64,000 nt of DNA. It comes from Microbacteriaceae bacterium. Lineage in GTDB: Bacteria; Actinomycetota; Actinomycetes; Actinomycetales; Microbacteriaceae. Position 1 is the first letter of the stretch, and the number at the start of each line of letters is the position of its first letter. Shown here in pieces: positions 1 through 9,069 of this stretch. The notes under the pieces are model-generated. The model had not been told where the DNA came from and did no database searches. It was given only the letters and a program-made list of their open reading frames with translations. Made by a program: the position numbers and the translations under genes. The stretch covers positions 1-64,000 of the forward strand of contig CANBWO010000008.1 of the NCBI GenBank assembly GCA_947373155.1. The letters run 5' to 3'.

Positions 1-122
1 ACCTCCTGCAGGCAGAGGATGTCCGGCTTTGATTCAGCTAGCCAATCGGCCATTCCCTTTCGAAAAGCAGCGCGAACGCCATTGACATTCAGAGTTACTA
101 CTTTCAAGGGTGCATTAGCCAT
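1..122 (-). CDS. xth: Exodeoxyribonuclease III, 5' end only (runs off left edge)
   Basis: Translating the minus strand from an ATG at 122 gives an N-terminus with [14 protein letters not shown] and then DILCLQE. These are the first conserved motifs of the exonuclease III / AP endonuclease (EEP) family; the Asn of the first motif and the Glu of LQE bind the catalytic metal. The family nicks DNA at abasic sites and has 3'-5' exonuclease activity in base excision repair. Only about 40 residues lie in the window, so exact subfamily and integrity cannot be judged. It is transcribed away from ptsI, with 33 nt between the two starts. It is absent from the ORF track because it is cut by the edge. Confidence 0.85.
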   Translation of the reverse strand, partial: MANAPLKVVTLNVNGVRAAFRKGMADWLAESKPDILCLQE

Positions 123-155
123 GTTCCAAGTTTAAGCGGTGGCTAGAATTCAAAC

Positions 156-1700
156 GTGGCTAAGCAGTTATTGGTGGGTGCCGGAGTTGGAAGCGGCATC
201 GCTACAGCGCCGGCCTTTGTGCTGCCTAACGTGCACCAGCGGTTAGGTGTGGCAAGTGGCGTTACCGGCCGCCCACGCATCCAGGCCATTCAGGTTGCTC
301 TAGAAACAGTTGCCAACGAACTCGAGTTGAGTGCTGAAACCCACGAATCAGCCGATGTCCTGTACGCCCTCGCGGCAATGCTGCGTGATCCGGTTTTGCT
401 AGAGACCATCAAGGCTTTCTTGGCCGAGGGCTCGGGTGCGGAACGCGGGATTCGCGGGGCGTTCAATAGCTTTGCCCGAAAACTCGAAAAAGCCGGCGGC
501 TATTTCGCAGAGCGTAGCCAAGACCTCACCGCGCTGAGCACCAGGGTCATCGATGAACTCTCCGGGGCAAAAAGTGAACCTGAGTTCCCAAATGAACCGT
601 TCGTTCTAGTTGCCGCCGAACTTTCGCCGCTTCTGGCATCCACTCTAAAAAAGACCAAAGCGGTGGGAATCCTCACCGAACGCGGATCGGCAACCTCGCA
701 CAGCGCCATCATTGCTCGCGGTGCAAACCTGCCAACAGTGATGGGTGCGGTGGGCATTCAGCGCATTCTCAACGGCGAACAAATCCTGCTGGATGCCACC
801 AGCGGTCAGGTATTTATCGAGCCAACTCCAGAAGAAATTCGGCACTATTCGGAGGCCGCGTATCCCAGCACGGCAATCATGCTCACTATTCCAGACCCCG
901 ATGACATTCCCGTCACCATTTTGGCCAACCTGGGATCCAGCTTCGAGGTCCCAACGGCGATTCGTGCCGGAGCTCAGGGAGTGGGGCTCTACCGAACCGA
1001 GCTTCTGTATCTAGGCGAGGACAACCCGCCAACCAAAGAAGCGCAAATATTTGAATACACCAAACTGCTGGCTGGCTTTCAAGGTAAACGTGTGGTGGTG
1101 CGTGTTCTAGACATCGATGTGGACAAGCCCCTGCCGTTTCTAAAGCCTGCCGGTCATGGAAGGTACTCCAACCGTGGTCTGCAAGTTCTACTGGCAAATC
1201 CTGAGGTATTAAGAACCCAGTTGGAGGCTCTAGCGTCCGCCGCCGAATACTACCCGGCTACCGAACTTTGGGTAATGGCACCAATGGTGTTAGACGAAAA
1301 AGAAACCAAGGCTTTTGTGACCATGGCCAGGGCTGCTGGTTTAGCCCACGTGGGAATCATGATAGAGGTTCCCGAAATCGCAAAGCCGAGGGTATTGGCC
1401 AAGGTGCTAAAGCTGGTGGACTTTTTGAGTATCGGTACCAACGACCTCACCCAATACGTTCTGGGAAAAAACCGTTACGGCTCCGCAATGCCGCTCAGCG
1501 ATGTGCGCAATCACAAGGTACTATCCGTAATCGACACGGTGATTCGGGCAGGCAAAGCCGCTGGAAAGCCAGTGGGGGTCTGCGGTGAGGCAGCATCCGA
1601 CCCGGTCAGCGCCAAAGTGTTTGTTGCCATGGGCGTAGATTCGCTGAGCGCTTCGCCATCTTTGATTCCGGCCCTAGCCAGCGCGTTGAGTGAGGCTTAG
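156..1700 (+). CDS. ptsI: PTS enzyme I (phosphoenolpyruvate-protein phosphotransferase)
   Basis: Enzyme I takes phosphate from PEP and passes it to HPr, the first step of the sugar phosphotransferase system in the cytoplasm. Visible motifs are the swivelling phospho-histidine site RGSATSHSAIIARG (His near residue 182), the PEP-binding barrel with GVGLYRTELLYL, the signature DFLSIGTNDLTQYVLG, and the catalytic-cysteine motif GVCGEAASDP. The start is a GTG with no strong Shine-Dalgarno. At 514 aa it is shorter than most enzyme I proteins (about 550-575 aa), ending soon after the barrel, so the C-terminal tail is reduced. No HPr gene is next to it. The IIA and IIB genes at about 16 kb are the only other PTS genes in the window. 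Confidence 0.93.
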   Translation: MAKQLLVGAGVGSGIATAPAFVLPNVHQRLGVASGVTGRPRIQAIQVALETVANELELSAETHESADVLYALAAMLRDPVLLETIKAFLAEGSGAERGIRGAFNSFARKLEKAGGYFAERSQDLTALSTRVIDELSGAKSEPEFPNEPFVLVAAELSPLLASTLKKTKAVGILTERGSATSHSAIIARGANLPTVMGAVGIQRILNGEQILLDATSGQVFIEPTPEEIRHYSEAAYPSTAIMLTIPDPDDIPVTILANLGSSFEVPTAIRAGAQGVGLYRTELLYLGEDNPPTKEAQIFEYTKLLAGFQGKRVVVRVLDIDVDKPLPFLKPAGHGRYSNRGLQVLLANPEVLRTQLEALASAAEYYPATELWVMAPMVLDEKETKAFVTMARAAGLAHVGIMIEVPEIAKPRVLAKVLKLVDFLSIGTNDLTQYVLGKNRYGSAMPLSDVRNHKVLSVIDTVIRAGKAAGKPVGVCGEAASDPVSAKVFVAMGVDSLSASPSLIPALASALSEA

Positions 1701-1730
1701 TTTTTTTAGAAGCCCAGTTCTAAAAACTAA
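1697..1730. terminator. AT-rich hairpin shared by convergent ptsI and rraB-like genes
   Basis: TTAG, a run of seven T and AGAA are followed by GCCCAG and then TTCTAAAAACTAA. This makes a long, mostly A-T inverted repeat around a 6-nt loop. The stop codons of both converging genes lie inside the repeat. T-runs occur on both strands, so it could end transcription in both directions, although the stem is weak for its length. Confidence 0.5.
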
Positions 1731-2061
1731 GCGCCATGGCTTCGTTGTTCACGATTGGGCTATCCCAGCCACCGTATTCGCCACCGTAATGATCCACGAT
1801 CATGGCTACATCTGCGCAAGTGTTGTTGAGGGCATCGGCGTTCAACTTGGCAAAGTGCATAACCAAAACTTGGCTTTTCATGGTTCGCGTAATCAAGAGG
1901 GTTTCGAAACCGGCTGCCTTGAACGCTGCCTCCGCTGCTTGGGCCATGAACTGGTTGCCAAAGTAGCAAAAGTGCTGAACCCGATGGGTGACTCCAAACT
2001 GGTCGCCTGCATCCAAGCGTTGCTGAAGCAACAGCTGGTTAGCCGGACCAAAATCACGCAT
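1720..2061 (-). CDS. RraB-family protein (ribonuclease E inhibitor-like)
   Basis: This 113-aa protein has the size and layout of the RraB family: an N-terminal stretch, a central AAEAAFKAAGFETLL segment, and a C-terminal Asp/Tyr/Gly/Trp-rich ending (DHYGGEYGGWDSP) like the family's YDGWGT end. RraB in Escherichia coli binds RNase E and modulates RNA turnover; in actinobacteria the partner would be an RNase E/G homologue, which is inference. The gene stands alone on the minus strand between ptsI and the sdh operon. The overlapping plus-strand ORF 1690-2085 is its shadow. Assignment rests on remembered family pattern, so moderate confidence. Confidence 0.6.
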   Translation of the reverse strand: MRDFGPANQLLLQQRLDAGDQFGVTHRVQHFCYFGNQFMAQAAEAAFKAAGFETLLITRTMKSQVLVMHFAKLNADALNNTCADVAMIVDHYGGEYGGWDSPIVNNEAMALSF

Positions 2062-2151
2062 TGTTCACTCCAAAGTTTGGACTGAGTTAAATCTAAACCC
2101 GGTTCGCATTTGCGAAACGAGCCACGCTGGTTTGTGTACGGATAACACCTG

Positions 2152-2192
2152 CTAAAACCAAAAGTGTGCCAACCCTTCTGGGCTGACACACT
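2152..2192 (-). terminator. Rho-independent terminator of the sdhCDAB operon
   Basis: On the minus strand an imperfect 13-bp stem, written on the plus strand as AGTGTGCCAACCC, a TTCT loop and GGGCTGACACACT, is followed by TTTTGGTTTT. It sits about 20 nt past the sdhB stop, the expected place for the operon terminator. Confidence 0.7.
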
Positions 2193-2212
2193 CTCGGTAA
2201 AGCAAGCTGCTT

Positions 2213-2959
2213 CTAGGCTCTGCCTCGAAGCACGGCTTGCTTTACCTCGGCAATAGCCCTAGTAACTTGAATGCCACGAGGACAAGCCTCGGTGCAGTTA
2301 AAGGTGGTGCGGCAACGCCACACACCCTCTTTGTCGTTCAAAATGTCTAGTCGAACCTCGGCAGCCTCATCGCGGCTGTCAAAGATGAAGCGGTGTGCGT
2401 TCACGATTGCGGCCGGACCAAAGTACTGGCCGTCGGTCCAGAACACTGGACAACTGGTGGTGCAAGCGGCGCAGAGGATGCACTTGGTGGTGTCATCGAA
2501 ACGCTCGCGGTCTGCAGCAGACTGAATGCGCTCTTTCTCTGGCTTGTCGCTTGCGATCAAGAATGGCTTGATGTCGCGGTAGGCCTGGTAGAACGGGTTC
2601 ATGTCTACGATCAGGTCTTTCTCGACCTCTAGACCCTTGATTGGTTCAACGTAAATTGGCTGGCTAAGGTCTAGGTCCTTGATCAAGGTCTTGCAGGCTA
2701 GGCGGTTACGACCATTGATGCGCATTGCGTCCGATCCACAAACGCCGTGAGCACAGCTACGACGGAAACTAAGCGAGCCGTCTACTTCCCACTTGATCTT
2801 GTGAAGTGCGTCTAGCACGCGGTCGGTTCCGTACATGGTTAGGTCGTAGTCTTGCCACTTTGGCTCAGAGTCAACCTCTGGGTTGTACCGGCGAACCATG
2901 AGGGTTACCGCAAAGGACGGAACCTCGGCAATAACCGGGGTGGTTGCTTCAGCAGACAT
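2213..2959 (-). CDS. sdhB: Succinate dehydrogenase iron-sulfur subunit
   Basis: SdhB carries electrons from the flavin in SdhA to quinone at the membrane anchor (respiratory complex II and TCA cycle). The 248-aa sequence has the [2Fe-2S] ferredoxin-like cysteines (RRSCAHGVCGSDAM), then CILCAACTTSCPVF for the [4Fe-4S] and part of the [3Fe-4S] clusters, and RCRTTFNCTEACPRGI for the rest. Length is normal. Its ATG overlaps the sdhA stop by one base (TAATG), indicating translational coupling. It is the last gene of sdhC-sdhD-sdhA-sdhB. Confidence 0.97.
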   Translation of the reverse strand: MSAEATTPVIAEVPSFAVTLMVRRYNPEVDSEPKWQDYDLTMYGTDRVLDALHKIKWEVDGSLSFRRSCAHGVCGSDAMRINGRNRLACKTLIKDLDLSQPIYVEPIKGLEVEKDLIVDMNPFYQAYRDIKPFLIASDKPEKERIQSAADRERFDDTTKCILCAACTTSCPVFWTDGQYFGPAAIVNAHRFIFDSRDEAAEVRLDILNDKEGVWRCRTTFNCTEACPRGIQVTRAIAEVKQAVLRGRA

Positions 2960-4713
2960 TAGTACTTGCGCTCCATCGGTGGGTAGTTGGTAATGGTTAC
3001 TGGCTTCCAGCCAAGTTTGATGGTGTCGCCGGTCTTGTAAGCCATGGAGTGCACCATGAACTTCTCGTCGTCGCGGGTTTCGTAGTCTTCACGGAAGTGA
3101 CCACCGCGGCTCTCGCGACGCTCCTTTGCCGTGTAGGCCAAAACCTCGGCTAGGTCGAGCAAGAATCCGAGCTCCACTGCCTCTAGTAGGTCGGTGTTGA
3201 AGCGCTGACCAAGGTCCTGAATGCTGATGTGCTGGTAGCGCTCACGCAGTTCAACAATCTTGGCTAGGGCTTCGTCTAGCGATTCCTCCGTGCGGTAAAC
3301 CTGTGCGTTCTTGTCCATGGTGTCCTGTAGCTCCTTGCGAAGTACAGCAACCTTTTCGGTTCCCTTGCTGTTTCGCACGTTGGCCAACAAGCTAAGAACC
3401 TCGTCTACTGCGCCCTCTGGAACTGGAACGAAATCGGCGGTCTTGGCGTATTCAACCGAGAAGATGCCGGCACGCTTACCAAACACATTGATGTCTAGGA
3501 GCGAGTTAGTACCTAGTCGGTTTGCACCGTGAACGGATACGCAGGCGCACTCGCCGGCGGCGTAAAGACCAGGCACAACGGTGTCGTTGTCGCGCAGCAC
3601 TTCTGCCTTTACGTTGGTTGGGATACCACCCATTGCGTAGTGAGCGGTTGGGAATACCGGAACCGGCTCGGTGTATGGCTCAACGCCAAGGTAGGTACGA
3701 GCAAACTCGGTGATGTCCGGAAGCTTTGCATCGATGACCTCTGGTGGAAGGTGAGTGAGGTCTAGCAGAACGTAGTCCTTGTGAGGACCTGCACCGCGAC
3801 CCTCGCGTACCTCGTTGGCCATGGCACGAGCGACCATGTCGCGCGGTGCCAAGTCCTTGATGGTTGGGGCGTAACGCTCCATGAATCGCTCACCGCTGGC
3901 GTTACGAAGGATTCCACCCTCGCCACGAGCCGCTTCCGAAAGAAGGATTCCTAGACCGGCAAGGCCGGTCGGGTGGAACTGGTAAAACTCCATGTCTTCT
4001 AGCGGAAGACCCTTTCGCCAAATGATTCCAACGCCATCTCCGGTTAGGGTGTGCGCGTTCGAGGTGGTCTTGAAGATCTTTCCAAAACCACCAGTGGCAA
4101 ACACGATGCTCTTGCCCTGGAAAACGTGAAGCTCTCCGGTGGCTAGGTCGTAGGCGACTACAGCGGATGGGCGCTCAACGCCATCGACCGTGTTCATAAG
4201 AAGGTCGAGCACGTAGAACTCGTTGTAGAACTCGATGCCGAGCTTTACACAGTTCTGGTAAAGGGTCTGAAGAATCATGTGGCCGGTGCGGTCTGCCGCG
4301 TAGCAGGAACGGCGAACCGGAGCCTTGCCGTGGTCACGAGTGTGTCCACCAAAACGACGCTGGTCGATCTTGCCATCTGGGGTTCTGTTGAAAGGCAGAC
4401 CCATGTTCTCGAGGTCGATAACGGCCTCAACGGATTCCTTGGCAAGGATTTCGGCTGCGTCCTGGTCTACCAGGTAGTCGCCACCTTTAACTGTGTCAAA
4501 AGTGTGCCATTCCCAGTTGTCTTCTTCAACGTTGGCTAGAGCTGCCGCCATGCCTCCCTGAGCCGCACCGGTGTGGGAGCGGGTTGGGAAAAGCTTGGAG
4601 ATAACAGCGGTCTTAGCGTGTGGCCCGGCTTCGATAGCCGCACGCATGCCAGCGCCTCCAGCACCAACAATCACGACGTCGTACTGGTGGTGGTGAACCT
4701 TTGGGGTGCTCAA
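2959..4713 (-). CDS. sdhA: Succinate dehydrogenase flavoprotein subunit
   Basis: SdhA oxidises succinate to fumarate with covalently bound FAD. Seen in the 584-aa sequence: an N-terminal dinucleotide-binding motif ([14 protein letters not shown]), the FAD-attachment region [14 protein letters not shown], the substrate-site segment [11 protein letters not shown], and the late [19 protein letters not shown] block. The start is TTG, supported by an AGGAAA ribosome-binding sequence 7 nt upstream; the conserved N-terminus begins right after. It lies in the sdhCDAB operon, 15 nt after sdhD. Confidence 0.98.
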   Translation of the reverse strand: MSTPKVHHHQYDVVIVGAGGAGMRAAIEAGPHAKTAVISKLFPTRSHTGAAQGGMAAALANVEEDNWEWHTFDTVKGGDYLVDQDAAEILAKESVEAVIDLENMGLPFNRTPDGKIDQRRFGGHTRDHGKAPVRRSCYAADRTGHMILQTLYQNCVKLGIEFYNEFYVLDLLMNTVDGVERPSAVVAYDLATGELHVFQGKSIVFATGGFGKIFKTTSNAHTLTGDGVGIIWRKGLPLEDMEFYQFHPTGLAGLGILLSEAARGEGGILRNASGERFMERYAPTIKDLAPRDMVARAMANEVREGRGAGPHKDYVLLDLTHLPPEVIDAKLPDITEFARTYLGVEPYTEPVPVFPTAHYAMGGIPTNVKAEVLRDNDTVVPGLYAAGECACVSVHGANRLGTNSLLDINVFGKRAGIFSVEYAKTADFVPVPEGAVDEVLSLLANVRNSKGTEKVAVLRKELQDTMDKNAQVYRTEESLDEALAKIVELRERYQHISIQDLGQRFNTDLLEAVELGFLLDLAEVLAYTAKERRESRGGHFREDYETRDDEKFMVHSMAYKTGDTIKLGWKPVTITNYPPMERKY

Positions 4714-4728
4714 TTAATTTCCTAACCC

Positions 4729-5160
4729 TTACTTACAAACGGTTGGCAGGTAGTTGACGGCATTTGGATCGATGCAAGGATCGAAAGTGGTTGCCACCAA
4801 GGTGCCCAAGATGATTAGTGCGCCGCAGACTACCCAAAGAGTGATGTTTAGAGTCTTGCGAACCCATTCTTTTTCGGCGTAGTCATTAGTGATAGTGCGC
4901 ATGCCGTTGGTGCCGTGAATCAGGGCAAGCCAGAGCATGAGTACGTCCCAAACCTGCCAGAACGGGTTGGTCCACTTGCCTGCAACGAACGCGAAGTCGA
5001 TGGCGCCAACACCCTTGTCCCAGAGGTTCACAATCAGGTGGCCAAAAATTAGAACGATCAGGACCGCGCCAGAAATGCGCATGTACATCCAGCCGTATTT
5101 TTCCCAGTTAGCACCCTTGCGCTTGCGCGGAGAGTTAGGGGTCTCAATCACGATTTCCAT
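4729..5160 (-). CDS. sdhD: Succinate dehydrogenase membrane anchor subunit
   Basis: This 143-aa protein has three hydrophobic segments (roughly residues 28-48, 72-88 and 108-128) and a conserved pattern with His in GHLIVNLWDKGVG and HGTNGMRTI, as in anchors that carry heme b and the quinone site. It pairs with SdhC to hold SdhAB at the membrane. AAGGAATT precedes the ATG. It lies between sdhC and sdhA in the operon, with 15-20 nt gaps, which settles the identity despite low sequence conservation in this family. Confidence 0.92.
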   Translation of the reverse strand: MEIVIETPNSPRKRKGANWEKYGWMYMRISGAVLIVLIFGHLIVNLWDKGVGAIDFAFVAGKWTNPFWQVWDVLMLWLALIHGTNGMRTITNDYAEKEWVRKTLNITLWVVCGALIILGTLVATTFDPCIDPNAVNYLPTVCK

Positions 5161-5180
5161 GTTGGTGAATTCCTTGAGGC

Positions 5181-5564
5181 TTAGTTGTTGTAGCTAAAGA
5201 CGTGCATCAGGTGGCGTGGAGCGAAGCCCGCAAACAAGATGAAGGCGATGGCGACCACAATCCAGAACATCAGGTTCTGGTATTTGAATCCCTTGCGCCA
5301 GAAATCAATCAAAATAATCCGAACGCCGTTGAAGGCGTGGAAAAGAATGGCAGCTACTAGGCCGAGCTCACCAAATCCGATGATGACCGTCTTGTAGGTG
5401 GCCATAACTCCGTTGTAGGCCTCTGGGTCAACGCGAACCAAAGAGGTGTCCAAAATGTGGACCAACAAGAAAAAGAAGATTGCAACACCGGTGATGCGGT
5501 GCAATACCCAAGACCACATTCCAACTTTGCCGCGGTACAGGGTGCCGGCAGGCAGTTTTGCCAC
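5181..5564 (-). CDS. sdhC: Succinate dehydrogenase cytochrome b556 subunit
   Basis: SdhC is the cytochrome b subunit of complex II. I place the start at a GTG (complement of 5562-5564), giving 127 aa beginning VAKLPAGTLYRGKVG; a perfect AGGAGG lies 6 nt upstream. The ORF track's longer 169-aa version adds about 42 residues of non-family sequence and should be trimmed. Conserved features are the WSWVLHRITGVAIF motif (quinone/heme region), HILDTSLVRV, and HAFNGVRIILIDFW with a heme-ligand-type His. Three membrane segments are evident. First gene of sdhCDAB. Confidence 0.95.
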   Translation of the reverse strand: MAKLPAGTLYRGKVGMWSWVLHRITGVAIFFFLLVHILDTSLVRVDPEAYNGVMATYKTVIIGFGELGLVAAILFHAFNGVRIILIDFWRKGFKYQNLMFWIVVAIAFILFAGFAPRHLMHVFSYNN

Positions 5565-5587
5565 TGGATTCCTCCTAAGACGGGATT

Positions 5588-5606
5588 TGTGACATGCGTC
5601 GTCACA
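5588..5606. promoter_or_regulatory. Inverted repeat TGTGA-N9-TCACA upstream of sdhC
   Basis: TGTGA and TCACA face each other across 9 nt in the sdhC/manC divergent intergenic region. The halves match the GlxR/CRP half-site. The usual spacing is 6 nt, so this is at best an atypical site or an unrelated operator. GlxR control of sdh is known in Corynebacterium; its relevance here is inference. Confidence 0.3.
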
Positions 5607-5677
5607 CCGTTTAAGTCTAAGACTTTGGCCGAGGCCAACTAACCAGTTTGGGCACCTTTCAACTAGTGTTTTTACTA

Positions 5678-6796
5678 ATGAATACCCCACGAAAGCCCAT
5701 TGAGCGCTTCTTCACGATCATTCCCGCAGGCGGCATTGGTTCGCGCCTGTGGCCGCTTTCCAGGGCGTCGGCTCCCAAGTTTTTGCATGATCTAACCGGC
5801 AGTGGCCAAACCCTGTTGCAAGACACCTGGGATCGTCTTTCACCGCTTTCTGGGGCCGATCGCATTCTGGTAGTTACAGGACAGGCTCATCAGGGTGCGG
5901 TTGTGGAACAGGTAGAAGATCTGGACCTCAAAAATCTGGTTTTAGAGCTGAGCCCTAAAGACAGCACCGCTGCCATTGTGCTGGCTGCCGCGATTTTGGC
6001 AAAACGTGAACCAGACGTGATCGTGGGTTCTTTTGCCGCCGACCACGTGATACCAGATACCGAGGCTTTTTTAGCCACCGTGCGCGAGGCAATCGAAGTT
6101 GCCGCCACCGGAAAGATTGTGACCATCGGTATTACGCCAACCGAACCATCGGTGGCCTTTGGCTACATCAAACTCGGAGACTCCCTCCACCTCGAATCGG
6201 CGCCAAACGCGGTGTCGGTAGATAAGTTCATCGAAAAGCCAAAAATGGTGACCGCTCGCAAGTATGTGGAGAGCGGAAAATACCTTTGGAATGCCGGCAT
6301 GTTTATCGCTCCAGCCGCACTCCTGCTGGAGCAGTTGCAAAAATCTGAGCCGGAGCTGCACGCGGCGCTCAATGAGATTGCGGATGCGTGGGACACCATG
6401 TACCGCGAGTCGGTCATGCACAAGGTTTGGCCAACCTTAAAGAAAATTGCGATCGACTACTCGATTGCAGAGCCAGCGGCCGAGGCCGGTCTGGTTGCCG
6501 TGGTTCCAGGAAACTTTACCTGGCACGACGTGGGCGATTTCGCCGCTATCGCCGAGCTTCAGTCCGCCGGGCGCAGCGGAAACCTGGCTATTTTGGGCAA
6601 CACCAAGGTGTTAGCCGATTCGTCCAGCGGAATCTTGGTGAGCGACACCGACCGCCTAATCGCCTTGATCGGCGTTGAGGACATCATCGTAGTAGACACC
6701 CCAGATGCGCTTTTGGTCACCACTAAGGAACACGCTCAAAGGGTGAAAAGCCTGGTGGATGCTCTTCGAGCCACGGGTCACAGCGACCTCCTGTAG
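5678..6796 (+). CDS. manC: Mannose-1-phosphate guanylyltransferase (GDP-mannose pyrophosphorylase)
   Basis: The enzyme makes GDP-mannose from GTP and mannose-1-phosphate for cell-envelope mannosylation. The nucleotidyltransferase signature PAGGIGSRLWPLSRASAPK sits near the N-terminus, with FIEKP and the WNAGMFI motif in the middle. I take the ATG at 5678 (372 aa); the ORF-track TTG at 5648 adds ten unsupported residues. It is divergent from sdhC and ends 8 nt before the first BMP lipoprotein gene, so it may share a transcript with the nucleoside transporter. ManA (41.4 kb) and ManB (49 kb) supply its substrate. Confidence 0.92.
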   Translation: MNTPRKPIERFFTIIPAGGIGSRLWPLSRASAPKFLHDLTGSGQTLLQDTWDRLSPLSGADRILVVTGQAHQGAVVEQVEDLDLKNLVLELSPKDSTAAIVLAAAILAKREPDVIVGSFAADHVIPDTEAFLATVREAIEVAATGKIVTIGITPTEPSVAFGYIKLGDSLHLESAPNAVSVDKFIEKPKMVTARKYVESGKYLWNAGMFIAPAALLLEQLQKSEPELHAALNEIADAWDTMYRESVMHKVWPTLKKIAIDYSIAEPAAEAGLVAVVPGNFTWHDVGDFAAIAELQSAGRSGNLAILGNTKVLADSSSGILVSDTDRLIALIGVEDIIVVDTPDALLVTTKEHAQRVKSLVDALRATGHSDLL

Positions 6797-6804
6797 GAAC
6801 GAAA

Positions 6805-7848
6805 ATGAATCGCTCGCTCGGAATTTTGGCCGCTGCAGTTACCCTCGGGTTGGTAAGTGGCTGCACCGCTGCTCCCGTAAGCAGCACCCCCACACCGGTT
6901 GATTACAAAGTGTGCCTGGTTTCCGACCAAAATGGTTTCAGCGACCACGGTGTCAACCAAGCCGCGTATTTTGGTCTCCTGCAGTCCGAAGCGCAGTTTG
7001 GACCAATGACTTCGGCCATCGAACTTGGCCCCAAAGACAGCAAGTACAAGGCTGGTCACGCGGTTCAGACCATGGTGAAACGAAACTGCAGTCTTATGTT
7101 TGCGGTGGGTCAGGTAAACGTGGCCGGAGTTCGCGCGGCTGCCATGCGCAACCCAAACCTAAAGTTCGCTCTGCTAGATGCTCAGTTGACCGATTCCAAC
7201 GGTTCGGAACTGACCCTGCCAAATGTGGTTAGCGTCGAGTTCAACGACAGTCTGGCTGCACTGCAGGCGGGCTACCTAGCCGCAAGCCAAACCAAAAACA
7301 GCATGGTTGGTGTGATCGGAGACACCAATTCCGATCAAACCGTGACCACGGTCTTGGCTTTTAGAGATGGGGTCAAGCAATTCAACGCCGCTCACCAGGC
7401 TCAGGTTTCGGTAGTGGGGGCCGATTCTTCCGATTCCAGTTCGTGGAGACTAATCGGCACACTGCCAGAGGCTGCCCGCGTCGAGGCAAACGTGCGTGAC
7501 CTTCTAAGCTCCGGTGCCTCGGTGGTTTTTGGTGTCAACGTTTCCAGCCTTGCAGTAGCTCATGCGGTTTCGCAGTTTGCGGATAAGTCCATGATCGGCT
7601 GGAACGCAGATCAGTATCTGGACCCGGATTTCGTCGATTACAAGCCCATTCTTTTGGCCTCAATCCAGAAGTCGGCGTCTGTGGCGCTGGTGTCGATTGT
7701 TGAGTCAGCCATGACCGGAACTTTCGTTCCAGGTTTGCTTGCCGGAGACATCGATGGCGCACCGCTGGTAAGCCTCACCTCCCAGCGCGACATCACCTTT
7801 GGAAATGGCATTGCGAGTGAGCTACAGGGTTTAAAGCCCACTTTGTAA
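6805..7848 (+). CDS. BMP-family nucleoside-binding lipoprotein, copy 1
   Basis: A 347-aa exported lipoprotein: signal peptide with lipobox LVSGC (Cys near residue 20), then a Pro/Thr/Ser linker and a BMP-family (BmpA/PnrA-like) domain starting VDYKVCLVSD. BMP proteins deliver nucleosides to NupOPQ-type ABC transporters, and the ATPase and permease genes follow downstream. It is a diverged paralogue of the next gene, sharing layout and the VDYK-C-VSD and AGYLAA motifs. Codon use is mixed, unlike the next copy's strongly biased use, which suggests lower expression or a different ligand. Confidence 0.85.
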   Translation: MNRSLGILAAAVTLGLVSGCTAAPVSSTPTPVDYKVCLVSDQNGFSDHGVNQAAYFGLLQSEAQFGPMTSAIELGPKDSKYKAGHAVQTMVKRNCSLMFAVGQVNVAGVRAAAMRNPNLKFALLDAQLTDSNGSELTLPNVVSVEFNDSLAALQAGYLAASQTKNSMVGVIGDTNSDQTVTTVLAFRDGVKQFNAAHQAQVSVVGADSSDSSSWRLIGTLPEAARVEANVRDLLSSGASVVFGVNVSSLAVAHAVSQFADKSMIGWNADQYLDPDFVDYKPILLASIQKSASVALVSIVESAMTGTFVPGLLAGDIDGAPLVSLTSQRDITFGNGIASELQGLKPTL

Positions 7849-7955
7849 CGGGTCTGTTAATAATTTTCTCTAACCCCGTTTTACGCCCCAACTGAAAGTA
7901 CGCTGAAGGCGTGGACGAAAAATCTTTTGCCCACAAATAAACAGGAGGAATTCAA

Positions 7956-9056
7956 GTGATTTTTTCGCGAATTGCGAAGGTTGCCGGTCTAACCGCAACC
8001 GCAGCGCTAGTACTCGCAGGTTGTGCAGCGGCGCCAGCCACCCCAACCGCAACTACCGTTGACTACAAGGCCTGCATGGTCTCTGACAGCGGTGGCTTCA
8101 AGGACGCTTCGTTCAACGAAGAGGCTTGGAACGGACTACAGAACGCCAAGAAGGACCTCGGCGTTCAGATTGCAACCGTTGAGTCGCCAAACAACGCTAC
8201 CCAGACTGACTACACCAGTGGTGTTCAGTCGATGGTCGACGCCGGCTGTAACCTAATCGTCAACGTGGGCTTCAACCTTGCAGTTGCCACCCGCGACTCG
8301 GCAAAGACCAACACCAGCGTTAACTACGCACTAATTGACTCGTCTCTAAGCAACGATGACTACTCGCCATTGTCGCTAGACAACGTAAAGCCAATCCAGT
8401 ACGACACCGCTCAGGCTGCATTCCTAGCTGGCTACCTAGCAGCTGGAACCACCAAGACCGGCAAGGTTGCCACCTACGGTGGAATGTTGTTCCCATCTGT
8501 AACCATCTTCATGGATGGCTTCAAGCAGGGTGTTGACTACTACAACAAGGCAAAGGGCACCAAGGTTGTTGTTCTTGGAGCCGAAGGCGCCGACAGCAGC
8601 AAGTGGGCTGCAACCGGTGACTTCAACGACCAGGCAAAGGGCAAGACTCTAACCGAGCAGTTCTTCTCGCAGGGCGCCGACATCATCCTTCCTGTAGCCG
8701 GCCCAGTGGGTATCGGTTCGGGTCAGGCAACTCTTGACCACAAGGGAACCCTTGTGATCGGTGTTGACAGCGACTGGTACGGTATCCCAACCCACGCTGC
8801 TTACAAGGCAAACATCCTCACCTCGATCGAGAAGAAGATGGCCAAGGCAGTTGAGGACATCGTTAAGAGCGGTGTTGACGGCAAGTTCACCGGTGGCGAC
8901 GCCAACCAGTTCGTTGGAACCCTTTCCAACGGCGGCGTTCAGATCTCGGCAGAGCACGATGTAATGTACCCAAGCGGTATGCAGGCAGAGCTTGACGCTC
9001 TGAAGGCAGACATCATCTCTGGCAAGGTAAAGGTCACTTCGCAGTACAGCAAGTAA
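7956..9056 (+). CDS. BMP-family nucleoside-binding lipoprotein, copy 2 (probably highly expressed)
   Basis: A 366-aa lipoprotein with lipobox VLAGC and a BMP domain (VDYKACMVSDSGGFKDASFN, LAGYLAAG, VIGVDSDWYG). It is the likely main substrate-binding protein of the nucleoside ABC transporter encoded next. The GTG start has a strong AGGAGG 6 nt upstream. Lysine is almost always AAG, and Asn/Asp almost always AAC/GAC, which marks a highly expressed gene compared with neighbours. A separate 107-nt gap upstream and a strong terminator downstream suggest it can be made as its own abundant mRNA. Confidence 0.9.
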   Translation: MIFSRIAKVAGLTATAALVLAGCAAAPATPTATTVDYKACMVSDSGGFKDASFNEEAWNGLQNAKKDLGVQIATVESPNNATQTDYTSGVQSMVDAGCNLIVNVGFNLAVATRDSAKTNTSVNYALIDSSLSNDDYSPLSLDNVKPIQYDTAQAAFLAGYLAAGTTKTGKVATYGGMLFPSVTIFMDGFKQGVDYYNKAKGTKVVVLGAEGADSSKWAATGDFNDQAKGKTLTEQFFSQGADIILPVAGPVGIGSGQATLDHKGTLVIGVDSDWYGIPTHAAYKANILTSIEKKMAKAVEDIVKSGVDGKFTGGDANQFVGTLSNGGVQISAEHDVMYPSGMQAELDALKADIISGKVKVTSQYSK

Positions 9057-9069
9057 TCAGTAAGTAGAA

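Noticed and set aside
1118-1126. TGTGGACAA (DnaA-box complement) inside ptsI
   Set aside because: Isolated in coding sequence encoding a conserved protein; fits chance occurrence.
1690-2085. 131-aa plus-strand ORF
   Set aside because: Antisense shadow of the RraB-like gene, which has family motifs and correct size.
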